From NCBI GenBank assembly GCA_964519985.1, contig CAZFMF010000010.1, positions 1 to 64,000 on the forward strand: a stretch of 64,000 bases of DNA, written 5' to 3'. The notes beneath the pieces were generated by a model, which saw only the letters and a list, made by a program, of their open reading frames with translations, searched no databases and was not told the DNA's origin. Shown piece after piece: positions 52,991 through 61,461 of the stretch. Position numbers and translations under genes: made by a program. Each line of letters opens with the position of its first letter. Position 1 is the stretch's first letter. This DNA comes from JAIEOG01 sp964519985 (GTDB lineage Bacteria; Bdellovibrionota; FAC87; UBA2466).

Positions 52991-53584
52991 TTAGTAACCG
53001 AGCCCCGCCACCGCCGAACTTAAGATCGCGGTACAAATTCCGTGCGCGGCGAGCACCGTCCCAGAACCGGTGTTTGGAACAATACCGTTCAAAAGCTCAT
53101 TGAATCCGGCCACGCCCTCGGCGACCGTTGCTGCGGACGGCTTGCGGCCCGTAGCCCGAATCATCAAAGTTTCGACCACGGTTCGCCGCTCTGCCGCCGT
53201 GATGGCGCCCGGCAAGCGGTTCAGATTCACATCGCCGTAAACGAGTTTTCGGCGGCTCGCATCGACCGTCGACGTTACGCAGGCTTGTGCGAGCATTTCG
53301 GCGGTCGCGCGCAGCGAAGACGAAGTCATGCCGCCCGTCGCCGCGATCTGCGAAGCCTTGCGGTCGAACTGGTTGCCGATATTGTTGTCATTGAGATTCA
53401 GTCCGCCGGAAAAGGCCTCGATGTACGCGATCAGCTCGAAGCTATTACGCGCACTCATCGAAGTTTCGATGGGGTCGGCCGACGTTTCTTGGACCGTCCC
53501 GGCTTCATCGCTCTTCGCGCAAGCGGCGAGCAAAGCAATCAGCACGAACGAGAGGGCTTTCAAGTTTTTCATCACGTGCACCAT
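52991..53584 (-). CDS. Small lipoprotein of the CXXCH/DUF1501 operon
   Basis: The 197-residue protein has a lipobox LLAACAKS after a standard signal peptide. The mature region is helical with no cofactor motif (SFELIAYIEAFSGGLNLNDN, VETLMIRATGRKPSAATVAE, FNELLNGIVPNTG). I do not recognise the family. Its place between the CXXCH protein and the DUF1501-like protein suggests a partner or assembly lipoprotein. MVHVMKNLK gives two possible starts, 53584 or 53572. Confidence 0.72.
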   Translation of the reverse strand: MVHVMKNLKALSFVLIALLAACAKSDEAGTVQETSADPIETSMSARNSFELIAYIEAFSGGLNLNDNNIGNQFDRKASQIAATGGMTSSSLRATAEMLAQACVTSTVDASRRKLVYGDVNLNRLPGAITAAERRTVVETLMIRATGRKPSAATVAEGVAGFNELLNGIVPNTGSGTVLAAHGICTAILSSAVAGLGY

Positions 53585-53603
53585 ACGTTCTCCTCAATTG
53601 CGA

Positions 53604-54845
53604 TCAGCGGTTCGCGTAGTGGATCGCAATCAGTTCGTAGATTTTCCGCAGGTTCTTGTCCTGCTGGAAGATCTTGGCAAATTCGGCAATCGCGTTCTTT
53701 TGGGCATCAATGCGGGCCCGGTCTTCCGGCGACATCGTCTTCAGACTGTAGTCCCGATGGAGATAGACTTGCGAAATGATGCGTTTCACGAGGCAGCGAT
53801 AAACTCCCGACGACCCGGCCACCAGCTTGGCCCATTCTTCGAGACCGCGGCCCGAGAGGTACTTCAAATCGTTTCCGTACGTTTCAAATGAACGGCCCGG
53901 AATCTCGTTGAATCCGAAAATGTCGGCGTTCTGTTGGTTCGTCACGAAGAGGTGCCAGGTGTCGTTGCGCACGGGGTAGCTCACGAAGTTCGTTTCATTA
54001 ATCTTGTCGCGCACCGGGATATATTGCAGGAATCCATCGTCGTTCGTGTCGTACCGCGAGAACGCCGGGCGAACGAAGCCGTCCATTTGCGCGTGGCAGC
54101 TCTTGCAATTTGTAGCGTAATCTTCGGGACTACCGGCCGGGGCACGTGGCACGTCGCGACTCACGTAGGTGTCAGGGATGATCAAGGTTTGGATCGCTTC
54201 GTGTTCAACGCAATACAGGTTGTTTAGCACACCGGGAAAATTGCGACGGTTCGTGCCCATGTCGATGTAGTTACGGGACCATGGGTCGGTTGTGAAAATG
54301 CCGACCGCCGGGAAGCCGGGGCGGCGTTCACCCTTTAAAACGTTGCGCGGGTTCTTATTGCGCCAGATCCCGTTGTAATGGATATCCGGCCGGGCCGCGT
54401 AGCTCACGTTGGGGTCGGTCACCGTAGGATCGAAGAACACCCAGTCTTTCGTAAAGATTTCATCGAACGGTAGCCCGTCGCGGGCGTAACCGAGGAATAA
54501 GGCACTCAATTCGTTGCGGTTGCCTAATGGCGATCCTTCGCGGTTGAAAGTCTGGGGGATCGAGGCGATGGCGACGTTGTAAAACTCCGGGGATCCGATT
54601 TTGGGATCGGTAATGAGCGCCGCCGCGGCCTTTTGATCGTCCGCGTGGACGAGCGAAACGATCTCATTGAACTTCGGGTGCGACGGCAACAGGGGTACGC
54701 CGCGCGTGAGGTTCATGTGAATTTTGTTGGCCAGCTCAATTGACTCTTCAATCGTACGGCCGAAGGCCGGCGTAGGATAAAGGGCCACCGTGATCACGGC
54801 CGCGATCAGAAATCCGATGCCGCGTTTCGCAAGATTTCGATTCAC
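53604..54845 (-). CDS. Exported CXXCH protein, first gene of the operon
   Basis: A GTG at 54845 with AAAGGAGG four bases upstream is a far better start than ATG 54923. It gives 413 residues with signal peptide VNRNLAKRGIGFLIAAVITV ending PAFG. One haem-type motif, CKSCHAQMDG, lies near residue 265 in a sequence that resembles the DUF1588/DUF1592-like cytochrome c region (YATNCKSCHAQMDGFVRPAF). The C-terminal part (LVKRIISQVYLHRDY) resembles the same group. It likely binds haem c in the periplasm. It leads the run 54845-49295. Confidence 0.78.
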   Translation of the reverse strand: MNRNLAKRGIGFLIAAVITVALYPTPAFGRTIEESIELANKIHMNLTRGVPLLPSHPKFNEIVSLVHADDQKAAAALITDPKIGSPEFYNVAIASIPQTFNREGSPLGNRNELSALFLGYARDGLPFDEIFTKDWVFFDPTVTDPNVSYAARPDIHYNGIWRNKNPRNVLKGERRPGFPAVGIFTTDPWSRNYIDMGTNRRNFPGVLNNLYCVEHEAIQTLIIPDTYVSRDVPRAPAGSPEDYATNCKSCHAQMDGFVRPAFSRYDTNDDGFLQYIPVRDKINETNFVSYPVRNDTWHLFVTNQQNADIFGFNEIPGRSFETYGNDLKYLSGRGLEEWAKLVAGSSGVYRCLVKRIISQVYLHRDYSLKTMSPEDRARIDAQKNAIAEFAKIFQQDKNLRKIYELIAIHYANR

Positions 54846-55127
54846 TCGGCCTCCTTTAAGTTCCTTCATTCTGACCCCCGAATGTGAAGCATTCGTGGAG
54901 GCAGAAACTCTTTTCAAAAACACAGTTCTTAAAGGCTTAAAGTTTGCGAAATCGGTGCCAGAGCTTGTTTGCGCACGCGACGCGTGTTTGAGGCTTAGGC
55001 AGATGCCGAACTTTTGGACGCAAATGGGTCGCGGTCCAAAATCCCATAAGGATCTAGAGAGTTGGGTTGGCTAGGTCTTTGACACTTCCGCCAATTGGCG
55101 GAAGCGTCAGGCAAAAGCGCGAAAGGA

Positions 55128-55487
55128 TTAAACTTCTGGGACGGCGACGAAGTCCAGCAAGCTGTCTTCGTCGAAACCTTGGTAGGCCCGATTGTCTTTG
55201 ATGATCAATGGGCGCTTAATCAGATTCGGGTCTTTGAGCATGAGACGAATGGCTTCGTTCTTTGTGGTGCGGCGGCGACCGAGATGGTTTTCACGGTACG
55301 TCGTGCTCCGCTGATTCAAACTGGCGTAGATGTTCTCCGCCTTGATCACTTTTTCCAGAAGGCTGCGCGGCGGCGGCTCATGGACAATGTCCTTCAACTG
55401 GTAGCGCACGCCTTTTTTGTTCAGGAAAGCGATGGCTTTCTTGCACTGCGTGCAGCTCTTCTTCGCGTAAAGAACAATTTCTCCCAT
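55128..55487 (-). CDS. ArsC/Spx-family thioredoxin-fold protein
   Basis: The ATG at 55487 with GAGGAGG upstream gives 119 residues. The N-terminal CxxC in LYAKKSCTQCKKAIAFL and the later KRPLIIKDNRAYQGFDED are the features of the ArsC/Spx/YffB family. A C-terminal Arg (IKRPLI) corresponds to the Arg of arsenate reductases. It may reduce a small substrate or act as a redox regulator; arsenate resistance is not supported by the context. Confidence 0.83.
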   Translation of the reverse strand: MGEIVLYAKKSCTQCKKAIAFLNKKGVRYQLKDIVHEPPPRSLLEKVIKAENIYASLNQRSTTYRENHLGRRRTTKNEAIRLMLKDPNLIKRPLIIKDNRAYQGFDEDSLLDFVAVPEV

Positions 55488-55624
55488 CCGGCCTCCTCGT
55501 AAAACGTGGCTTTTCTTAACATAAGGCTGACACTGGAACAAGGAACAAAGGAACCTCAGCGGCGGAAGTCTTTGGGGCGATCTGGCCATTGTGGTTTTCG
55601 CGAAATTCCGGCAAAGCTTGGGCT

Positions 55625-56176
55625 GTGATTCGAGACACGGGCGTCGAAAAAAAGAGCGAGAAACTGGCCGGCAACCGGATCGCGTTTGGCATTTGCGGGG
55701 GCATCGGCGCCGTCGAATCGGTGCGGGCCATTCGCGAATTACGTCGGCATGGCGCCGATATCACAGCCTTTTTAACCCCCAGCGCCGAGCGTTTTATCAC
55801 CGAGCTGAGCGTCGCCTGGGCCACTCAGACTCCGGTGGTCCGAGAAGCCGGTGCGGACGTAGACCATTTGGATCCTTTCGATCTCGTCGTGGTGGCTCCC
55901 CTGACATTGCATTCGCTATCCAAGTTCGCCTTGGGACTGACGGATAGTGCCGTCGCCTTATTGGTGGCCGGACAATTGGGTCGAAAAGGAAGAATAGCGC
56001 TGGTACCCGCCATGAACTTGCAGTTAAAAGAACACCCACTCTTCGGGGAATACCGCCACCGGCTCGAAAGCTGGGGCGCGCATTTTTTCCCGGCGACGGA
56101 GCAAGAGGGGCGTTGGAAAATGCCGACGCCCGAAGCATTGGCCGAGTGGGTGATTGAGGTAGCGGGTGCGCGTTGA
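55625..56176 (+). CDS. CoaC-like flavoprotein (phosphopantothenoylcysteine decarboxylase family)
   Basis: The HFCD flavoprotein fold is seen in NRIAFGICGGIGAVESVRAI, DITAFLTPSAERFI and the family motif VPAMNLQLKEHP with PAMN. CoaC decarboxylates phosphopantothenoylcysteine in CoA synthesis, usually fused to CoaB; here there is no CoaB part (183 residues). It may be a stand-alone decarboxylase or another FMN enzyme. The GTG at 55625 (AVIRDTGVEKK) is chosen; the frame is open to 55589. It overlaps the next gene by 11 bases. Confidence 0.75.
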   Translation: MIRDTGVEKKSEKLAGNRIAFGICGGIGAVESVRAIRELRRHGADITAFLTPSAERFITELSVAWATQTPVVREAGADVDHLDPFDLVVVAPLTLHSLSKFALGLTDSAVALLVAGQLGRKGRIALVPAMNLQLKEHPLFGEYRHRLESWGAHFFPATEQEGRWKMPTPEALAEWVIEVAGAR

Positions 56177-57281
56177 GTTGCAGGTTGAACAGGTTGGATT
56201 GATGGGCCAAGGCGTGGCCCACGATACCCAAGGAAATATTTATTTTATCCCCGGAGCTCTACCCGGCGATCGCATTTTGGCGGAGACGGTGGAAACGTCG
56301 AAACGTTACCGGGATGCCGAACTCGTCGAAGTGCTGGCGCCGTCACCCGATCGCCGCGATCCGGAGTGCGCGGTGTTTCACGAATGTGGGGGGTGTGATT
56401 GGCTGCATTGGGACTACGCCGCCCAAGTCGCCGCGAAAGAAAAGACCCTGCGCCATGTCTTGGAACGTTCCACTTGGCTTCCGGAGAAATTTCTTCCCAC
56501 CATCACCGCGAATGAGACCATGGGTTACCGCAATCGCATTCAGTTGCACGCGGCCGGTGGCCGCTTGGGATTTTATCGTCGGAAATCGCACGACGTGGTC
56601 GATATTGCGTCGTGTCCGGTGGCCCACCCGAAACTGAACGCTTCCCTGGCCGAGCTGCGCCGGGAACCCGAATCGCTAGCGGGCGGAAAGATCGAGCTTT
56701 TCGTCCAGGAGGATGGCGGTGTGGGCCGGCGCGACAACGAGGCGAATGCTGCGGCTGGCTTCGCGCAGGTGCACGACGCCCAAAATGCGTTACTGCGGCA
56801 GGCCATTGGCCAGCTGGTTTTGGGGGCCGAGGCGAAAAATGTTTTGGAACTCTTCGCGGGGAACGGAAATCTGACGTTTGAATACCTCTCCGGCGTCGAA
56901 GAGGTGATTGCGATCGATAGCTCACCCACCGCGTTGCAACAAGCGCGCGAACGCTTGAAGGCATTTGCGGGCAAGCGCGCGGCCTTTATCGAGGCTAACG
57001 TCGACGTGCGTCTGAAGCGGCGCCTGCCCCGCGAATTCATGCAGGGGTATGATACACTTTTGTTGGATCCACCGCGGGCGGGGGCGGAAGGGTGTCTTGA
57101 ACCTCTTTGCTTCGACGGCCTTCAGACGATCATTTATGTCTCGTGCAATCCGGTGGCGTTCACGAAAGACGTTCAATGCCTCAATGCGCAATTCGATTTT
57201 CGGCAGGTGCAAATCATCGACATGTTCCCACATACCCGTCACATCGAATTCATCGCCTTGTTCTCGCGGCGTGCTTCCTAA
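56166..57281 (+). CDS. RNA m5U methyltransferase of the RlmD/TrmA family
   Basis: The 371-residue protein has an N-terminal TRAM-like part (GLMGQGVAHDTQGNIYFI), the four cluster cysteines (ECAVFHECGGCDW ... SCPVA), SAM motif NVLELFAGNGNLTFEY and the catalytic DPPRAG with Cys in VSCNPVAF. It methylates C5 of a uridine in 23S rRNA or tRNA; the exact site is not decidable. It overlaps the flavoprotein gene upstream and, by 106 bases, the exported protein gene downstream. Confidence 0.88.
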   Translation: MRVELQVEQVGLMGQGVAHDTQGNIYFIPGALPGDRILAETVETSKRYRDAELVEVLAPSPDRRDPECAVFHECGGCDWLHWDYAAQVAAKEKTLRHVLERSTWLPEKFLPTITANETMGYRNRIQLHAAGGRLGFYRRKSHDVVDIASCPVAHPKLNASLAELRREPESLAGGKIELFVQEDGGVGRRDNEANAAAGFAQVHDAQNALLRQAIGQLVLGAEAKNVLELFAGNGNLTFEYLSGVEEVIAIDSSPTALQQARERLKAFAGKRAAFIEANVDVRLKRRLPREFMQGYDTLLLDPPRAGAEGCLEPLCFDGLQTIIYVSCNPVAFTKDVQCLNAQFDFRQVQIIDMFPHTRHIEFIALFSRRAS

Positions 57282-58135
57282 TTGCGTTTCCGATCTTCGC
57301 GGAGCCTGAGCAAGGCACCATCGCGGAGTTGATGGAGGACTCCGAACTTTATAAAGAGGCCCGGTTAGGACCTTCGTTCGGCCTTCTGCCCAAAGGGACG
57401 CTCCTGCGCTTGCTGGGCGAGCAAACCGGCCGTTTTGTCTCGGTGGAAGTCGAGCTGCAGAGCGGGACGCTGGAAGGTTGGGTCGTGAAACAGCGGCTGA
57501 ACCTGGAAGAACAATCGCGGGAGGAGCTTCTCGAAGAGTCGCGACGTGGGGACGACAAACCAAAAAACGCGCGGGAACTGGCCCCGCGCATTAAGCGCAG
57601 TCGGGTGCCGAAGGACGAGGGGCTTTTGTTACGCCGCCAGCCCACCTTTTTTTACGGTCCGAATGTAGCCGGCGTTTTCAGCATCATTAACGCCTCTACC
57701 GATTCGTTCACCGGAATGGGATTCTCCGCCGGGGGACATGTCGGCACTTTCTTGGGGCGGGATCTTCCGCTGCGCTTCGAATTGACCTACCTCTCCCTCA
57801 ACGGCCTGGGACAGGCCACGGCCGCACCGGTCAGCTTCGGATTTCTGGAGACGGCCCTTTCGTTGGCCTATCAGGTGAACGATTTGGAATTGGTCGCGCG
57901 CACGGGATATGCCTTTGCGATGGGCGTTTCGACGTTGCCGGGAGCCTTGAACGGTTCCTTCGGAGCGATTTCCGAGCTTTCGACCCTTTGGATCGGGGGA
58001 GGCATCGGATACCAGTTTACGTTTTCCGAGATTACCCACGCGACCGTGCGGGCCATGTACGGAGTGGGGTTAATCCAGTCCCCATTTGTCTTCCAAACCA
58101 TTGGAATCCAAGCCCTCTTGGATTTTCAGGGCTAG
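57176..58135 (+). CDS. Exported SH3/beta-barrel protein
   Basis: A hydrophobic signal (RLVLAACFLIAFPIFA) precedes an SH3-like domain (LLPKGTLLRLLGEQTGRFVS ... LEGWVV), a charged linker and a C-terminal region of amphipathic strands (FFYGPNVAGVFSIINAST ... QTIGIQALLDFQ) like an outer-membrane barrel. The start is uncertain: ATG 57176 gives a long 30-residue basic leader, and all nearer codons are CTT, GTT or ATT, none being a normal start. It lies in a frame shifted from the end of the methyltransferase gene. Gene limits on the left are weak. Confidence 0.65.
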   Translation: MPQCAIRFSAGANHRHVPTYPSHRIHRLVLAACFLIAFPIFAEPEQGTIAELMEDSELYKEARLGPSFGLLPKGTLLRLLGEQTGRFVSVEVELQSGTLEGWVVKQRLNLEEQSREELLEESRRGDDKPKNARELAPRIKRSRVPKDEGLLLRRQPTFFYGPNVAGVFSIINASTDSFTGMGFSAGGHVGTFLGRDLPLRFELTYLSLNGLGQATAAPVSFGFLETALSLAYQVNDLELVARTGYAFAMGVSTLPGALNGSFGAISELSTLWIGGGIGYQFTFSEITHATVRAMYGVGLIQSPFVFQTIGIQALLDFQG

Positions 58136-58386
58136 CGCCCACTCCCCAGACAGCCTAAGTGTTCCAAACCCATCGGGGTTTTCGCGTCACGCGGAGGGGT
58201 GTTTCGGAACTCGTCGCCCCGGCCCTGTATACATTGTGAAAACCGCCTGATTCCAACAGGTTAATCATGGCACGGGGGCTGCAATTCATAGAGGGCAGAC
58301 ACAACGCGAACTTCATCTAGTCCGACATCCTGGTTCGCAGCTTCGTTTCTCAGCTTGTTTTGCAACTTAGTCACTTCGCCTAAATT
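58136..58386. other. Gap between convergent genes
   Basis: No coding potential or known RNA was recognised in this stretch apart from the terminator that follows at 58387. Confidence 0.4.
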
Positions 58387-58416
58387 AAAAGGGCCCCTTC
58401 ACGGGGGCCCTTTTTC
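58387..58416. terminator. Bidirectional terminator between convergent genes
   Basis: AAAAGGGCCCC and GGGGCCCTTTTT form a strong stem with A-tract and T-tract, so it can end transcripts from both sides. The final codons of the minus-strand gene are inside it. Confidence 0.85.
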
Positions 58417-60102
58417 TTTTTCCGCGGTCTCAAAACGCACGACCGCTTGTCGGTAGGTTTCCAGAGTGGAGTCGGAGATCAGTACGCCATCGCGAAACAC
58501 CGCGGGGTGGATCTTAAGCGCCTCCATCGCGGCTTGAGCGCCGGCTTCGCCGAGTAGGAAGGTGCGGCGCGGGGCGGCGAGCTTTCGCTTCCCGAGCCAG
58601 GCCGCGGCGGCGGCGGCTTCTGCCGCCGAAGTCGCGCTGACCGCGAGAACGCCGAACCCGCGTTGGGTGAGATAAATGATCTGCGGGTGGAAATGGGGCC
58701 GAAAGCTTTGCTCGCGAACTAAGACGATGAACGGAGTATTGGGCTGCGGATCTTTGGGGAGGTAGGTATAGCCGCGCAACGCATTCTTCTCGTCGATTTC
58801 GGCCGGCGTGGCGGTGGGCCAACACCCTTCGCTTTTTTCGGCGTCGGGAAGGGGGGTCCAAAGTTCTTCACGCGATCCGCCCCAGCGCCAGAGTTGTTCG
58901 GGGCGCCGCCCGGTCGATCGGATGAAGAAGAACCCCACCTTACCCGCAACCGCACTTTTCTCGACGGCCGGGGGACCCGCCACCAGTCCCGCGCTCGGGG
59001 GCAGGGACAGTCGCCGTCCCTTCGTTCCGGATGCCGCAACTTCCCACCCGCCCCACTCGGATTGGGCGCCACGACTTTGTGAAAAAACGAGACGGTCGCG
59101 ACGCGTATCCATCCCAAAGGTCTCGATCTCGGCGTCCATGTCCGATACCGGCTTCACCGCGCCGGTCAAGGCGCCAAAGACGAGGCGCGATTCGGTAATT
59201 CCGGATGGGAAGAAGATGCCGTCCGAGGCCGCGCTGAAAAGTGCGGGGGAGGCATTCGTCGCCACCGGCTCGCTAAAGCGGAGCAACGGTTTTTCGTCGC
59301 TAAACCAAATCAGTTCCTCCGCGTGAATGTCGGACGAGAGGTGGCGCAACGCCAGCGCCCGACCGTCAGAGGAGATATCGTCGATCCGATGGCGGCCGTT
59401 CAGCGTGGCCAGTAGGGAGAGCTTCCGTTCGGCGGGCTCGAAACGATAAATCAAAAAGTCGGAGCCGGGACCCGGCGCGGAGAACGCGAGCCAGCTTCCA
59501 TCCGGGGACCAAGCGGCGCTTTCGGCTTTGGCGGCTTCGGGCAAAGAGACTTCTTCCAATTTGCGATCGGCATCGGACCAAAGCCAAAGTCCGCCGGTCT
59601 GATTTGGAATCGCCGCGAAACTTTTTCCGTCGCGGGAAGCCCGAAACGATCGGATACCGCCGTCGATTGAAGTCAGCGCGATGGGTTTGCCGTGGGGGGA
59701 CGTTTGTTCGTAAACCTGGCGATCTCCTTCCACGCCGTCGAGGTAAAAAACACCCAGTGCCGAGATCTGCGGCCCTTCCGGCCGGGGCAGTTTGAAGAGC
59801 CGTTCCAGCGGCATTGGCGTACAGCCCTTTTTCTCCTCCGGCGAGGCCGCGGGTTCGGCCGAGACTTGCGCGGGAGCGCCGATGGGTCGACCGTGGGGCG
59901 AGCTCTTTTTAGGTTTTCCGCCGGCCTTTTTGGGGGTGCCGCTTTTGACTAAGGGGGGCGCTTTCGGCGGTATCTGTTTGCTGGTTTTTGGCGGTAGAAC
60001 GAGCCCTTCGCCGCGCTTATGCTTGGGTTCCGCGGCCAGACTGGTCAAAACGCCAACCATTCCCATACTAATGAGGGGCCTAAGAAAGGTTTGCAGTTTC
60101 AT
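58399..60102 (-). CDS. Exported S9-like beta-propeller protein without catalytic Ser
   Basis: The 567-residue protein has a signal peptide, a Pro/Lys-rich low-complexity linker (KQIPPKAPPLVKSGTPKKAG), a WD40/TolB-like propeller (AAWSPDGSWLAFSAPG, ISSDGRALALRH) and a C-terminal alpha/beta-hydrolase-like domain (TPFIVLVREQ, RGFGVLAVSATSA). The nucleophile elbow GxSxG is LLGEAGAQAAM, so no Ser is present. It is related in layout to prolyl-oligopeptidase-type S9 proteases, but should not cleave peptides. It may bind partners in the periplasm. It is convergent with the barrel gene and divergent from the DnaJ gene. Confidence 0.75.
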   Translation of the reverse strand: MKLQTFLRPLISMGMVGVLTSLAAEPKHKRGEGLVLPPKTSKQIPPKAPPLVKSGTPKKAGGKPKKSSPHGRPIGAPAQVSAEPAASPEEKKGCTPMPLERLFKLPRPEGPQISALGVFYLDGVEGDRQVYEQTSPHGKPIALTSIDGGIRSFRASRDGKSFAAIPNQTGGLWLWSDADRKLEEVSLPEAAKAESAAWSPDGSWLAFSAPGPGSDFLIYRFEPAERKLSLLATLNGRHRIDDISSDGRALALRHLSSDIHAEELIWFSDEKPLLRFSEPVATNASPALFSAASDGIFFPSGITESRLVFGALTGAVKPVSDMDAEIETFGMDTRRDRLVFSQSRGAQSEWGGWEVAASGTKGRRLSLPPSAGLVAGPPAVEKSAVAGKVGFFFIRSTGRRPEQLWRWGGSREELWTPLPDAEKSEGCWPTATPAEIDEKNALRGYTYLPKDPQPNTPFIVLVREQSFRPHFHPQIIYLTQRGFGVLAVSATSAAEAAAAAAWLGKRKLAAPRRTFLLGEAGAQAAMEALKIHPAVFRDGVLISDSTLETYRQAVVRFETAEKEKGPP

Positions 60103-60168
60103 CGTCTTGCCGTAAGAGAAAGGGTATTAAGGCCGAGTGCAAAGTACAAGCTCCGCCTAAGAAAGACC

Positions 60169-61134
60169 ATGTTGGATAAAGATCTGTATGAAGTGCTCGG
60201 CGTCAAAAAAACTGCGAACGATTCCGAGATCCGCAAAGCGTTTTTAAAGCTGGCAAAAAAATACCACCCCGATGTGAATCAAGGGAATAAAGAGGCGGAA
60301 CAAAAGTTCAAGGAAGTCAGCTTCGCCCACGAAGTGCTGAAAGATAAAAAGAAGCGCGCCCAGTACGATCAGATGCGTGACACGGTCGGCCGCGGAGGCT
60401 TTGGCGGCGGTGGCGCCGGACGGGGCGGGAGTTGGAACCCGCAAGGCGCGGGCGGCGGCGCGTACTCCTACGAAACGTTCAGCGACTTTGGGCTGGGCGA
60501 CCTATTCCAAGAGATTTTCGGTGGCGGGGGCGGCTTCGGCGGATTCGAAGGAATGCGGGGAGGGGGGCGACGTACTGGCGGACGTCCGTTCCCACAGCGC
60601 GGTGCCGATCGCGAGGCGGCACTCAACATCAGTTTTTTGGAAGCCGCGCGCGGTGGCGATCGATCGATTGAATTTTCCGACGGCCGGCGCATGACGGTGA
60701 AGATTCCCGCCGGAGTAGAGACCGGCTCCAAAATCAAGCTCTCGGGACAGGGCGATCCGGGCGCGGGTGGCGGTCCAAACGGGGATTTGATTTTGATCCT
60801 AGAAGTCGCGTCGCACCCGCTCTACAAACGCGACGGTCTCGATATTATTTTGACCTTACCGATCACCTTTTCGGAAGCGGTGTTGGGTGCGGAAGTGGAT
60901 GTGCCCACCCTCGATGGCAAAGTCGTCATGAAAATTCCGAAGGGGATGTCCAGTGGGCAGCGTTTGAAGCTCACCGGCAAAGGTGTGAAGCCGGCTCGCG
61001 GTGAACGCACGGGCGATCAAATCGTGGAAGTCGCGATCAAGGTGCCAAAAGCTCCGGACACCGCTTACACCGAAGCCGCCGAGGCGTTGCGTAGCACGGC
61101 CTTTAATCCCCGCGAAGATCTCGTCACCTCTTAG
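60169..61134 (+). CDS. DnaJ-class co-chaperone (CbpA-type)
   Basis: The ATG at 60169 gives a 321-residue protein. The J domain has LYEVLGVKKTANDSEIRKAF and the HPD motif in YHPDVNQ, then a Gly/Phe-rich region (RGGFGGGGAGRGG) and C-terminal substrate domains (MTVKIPAGVETGSKIKLSGQ, LPITFSEAVLGAEV, GERTGDQIVEV). No zinc-finger CxxCxGxG is present, so it is the CbpA/type II form. It stimulates DnaK ATPase and binds clients. A reading from 60019 is possible but only adds unconserved residues. Confidence 0.93.
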   Translation: MLDKDLYEVLGVKKTANDSEIRKAFLKLAKKYHPDVNQGNKEAEQKFKEVSFAHEVLKDKKKRAQYDQMRDTVGRGGFGGGGAGRGGSWNPQGAGGGAYSYETFSDFGLGDLFQEIFGGGGGFGGFEGMRGGGRRTGGRPFPQRGADREAALNISFLEAARGGDRSIEFSDGRRMTVKIPAGVETGSKIKLSGQGDPGAGGGPNGDLILILEVASHPLYKRDGLDIILTLPITFSEAVLGAEVDVPTLDGKVVMKIPKGMSSGQRLKLTGKGVKPARGERTGDQIVEVAIKVPKAPDTAYTEAAEALRSTAFNPREDLVTS

Positions 61135-61149
61135 TCACTACGAGGGCCT

Positions 61150-61224
61150 TTGTCATTGCGAGGGCCTTTAGGCCCGAAGCAATCCCGCATCGCGGAGCGA
61201 TGCGGTGGCGAGCAATGCCCTCAG
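61150..61224. repeat. Dispersed palindromic repeat, copy 8
   Basis: TTGTCATTGCGAGGGCC-TTTA-GGCCCGAAGC ... GCATCGCGGAGCGATGCG ... lies 16 bases after the DnaJ stop. The gap 61135-61461 otherwise holds the palindrome at 61326 and the promoter region of the next gene. Confidence 0.85.
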
Positions 61225-61325
61225 TAAACAAACCCTGACGCGCCGACCCGGACCGCGCGCTAACTCAGTTCAACGTCGGCTTGTCGCCCCTGCGCTGCGC
61301 TACGGGGCCTTTGGGAAAACAACAT

Positions 61326-61347
61326 TTCCCGGAACATGTTCCGGGAA
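61326..61347. repeat. 22-bp perfect palindrome upstream of the FGE-domain gene
   Basis: The segment reads the same on both strands, centred on GGAACATGTTCC. A degenerate version (CCAGGAACAGGTTCTGG) is at 62977-62993 upstream of the duplicated gene. Could be a dimeric regulator site or a hairpin. Confidence 0.6.
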
Positions 61348-61371
61348 CACCCTACCGTCCAAATTGTGTTT

Positions 61372-61454
61372 TATCGACGATATATTTGTTTTTTTATGGG
61401 GAATCTCTCGCGCGAGAGGTTGCATGAGATCGGCTCGGCGATGTGGGGTAGAAT
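61372..61454 (+). promoter_or_regulatory. Promoter region of the first FGE-domain gene
   Basis: TATCGACGATA (61372), the palindrome CTCTCGCGCGAGAG (61405-61418), and TAGAAT (61449-61454) seven bases before the ATG. The 50 bases 61405-61454 are identical to 63051-63100 upstream of the second copy. The -10 position suggests a leaderless transcript; no good -35 is seen. Confidence 0.5.
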
Positions 61455-61461
61455 TTAGGCC

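Noticed and set aside
54846..54923. N-terminal extension of the CXXCH protein to ATG 54923
   Set aside because: AAAGGAGG stands directly before GTG 54845, and the signal peptide follows it.
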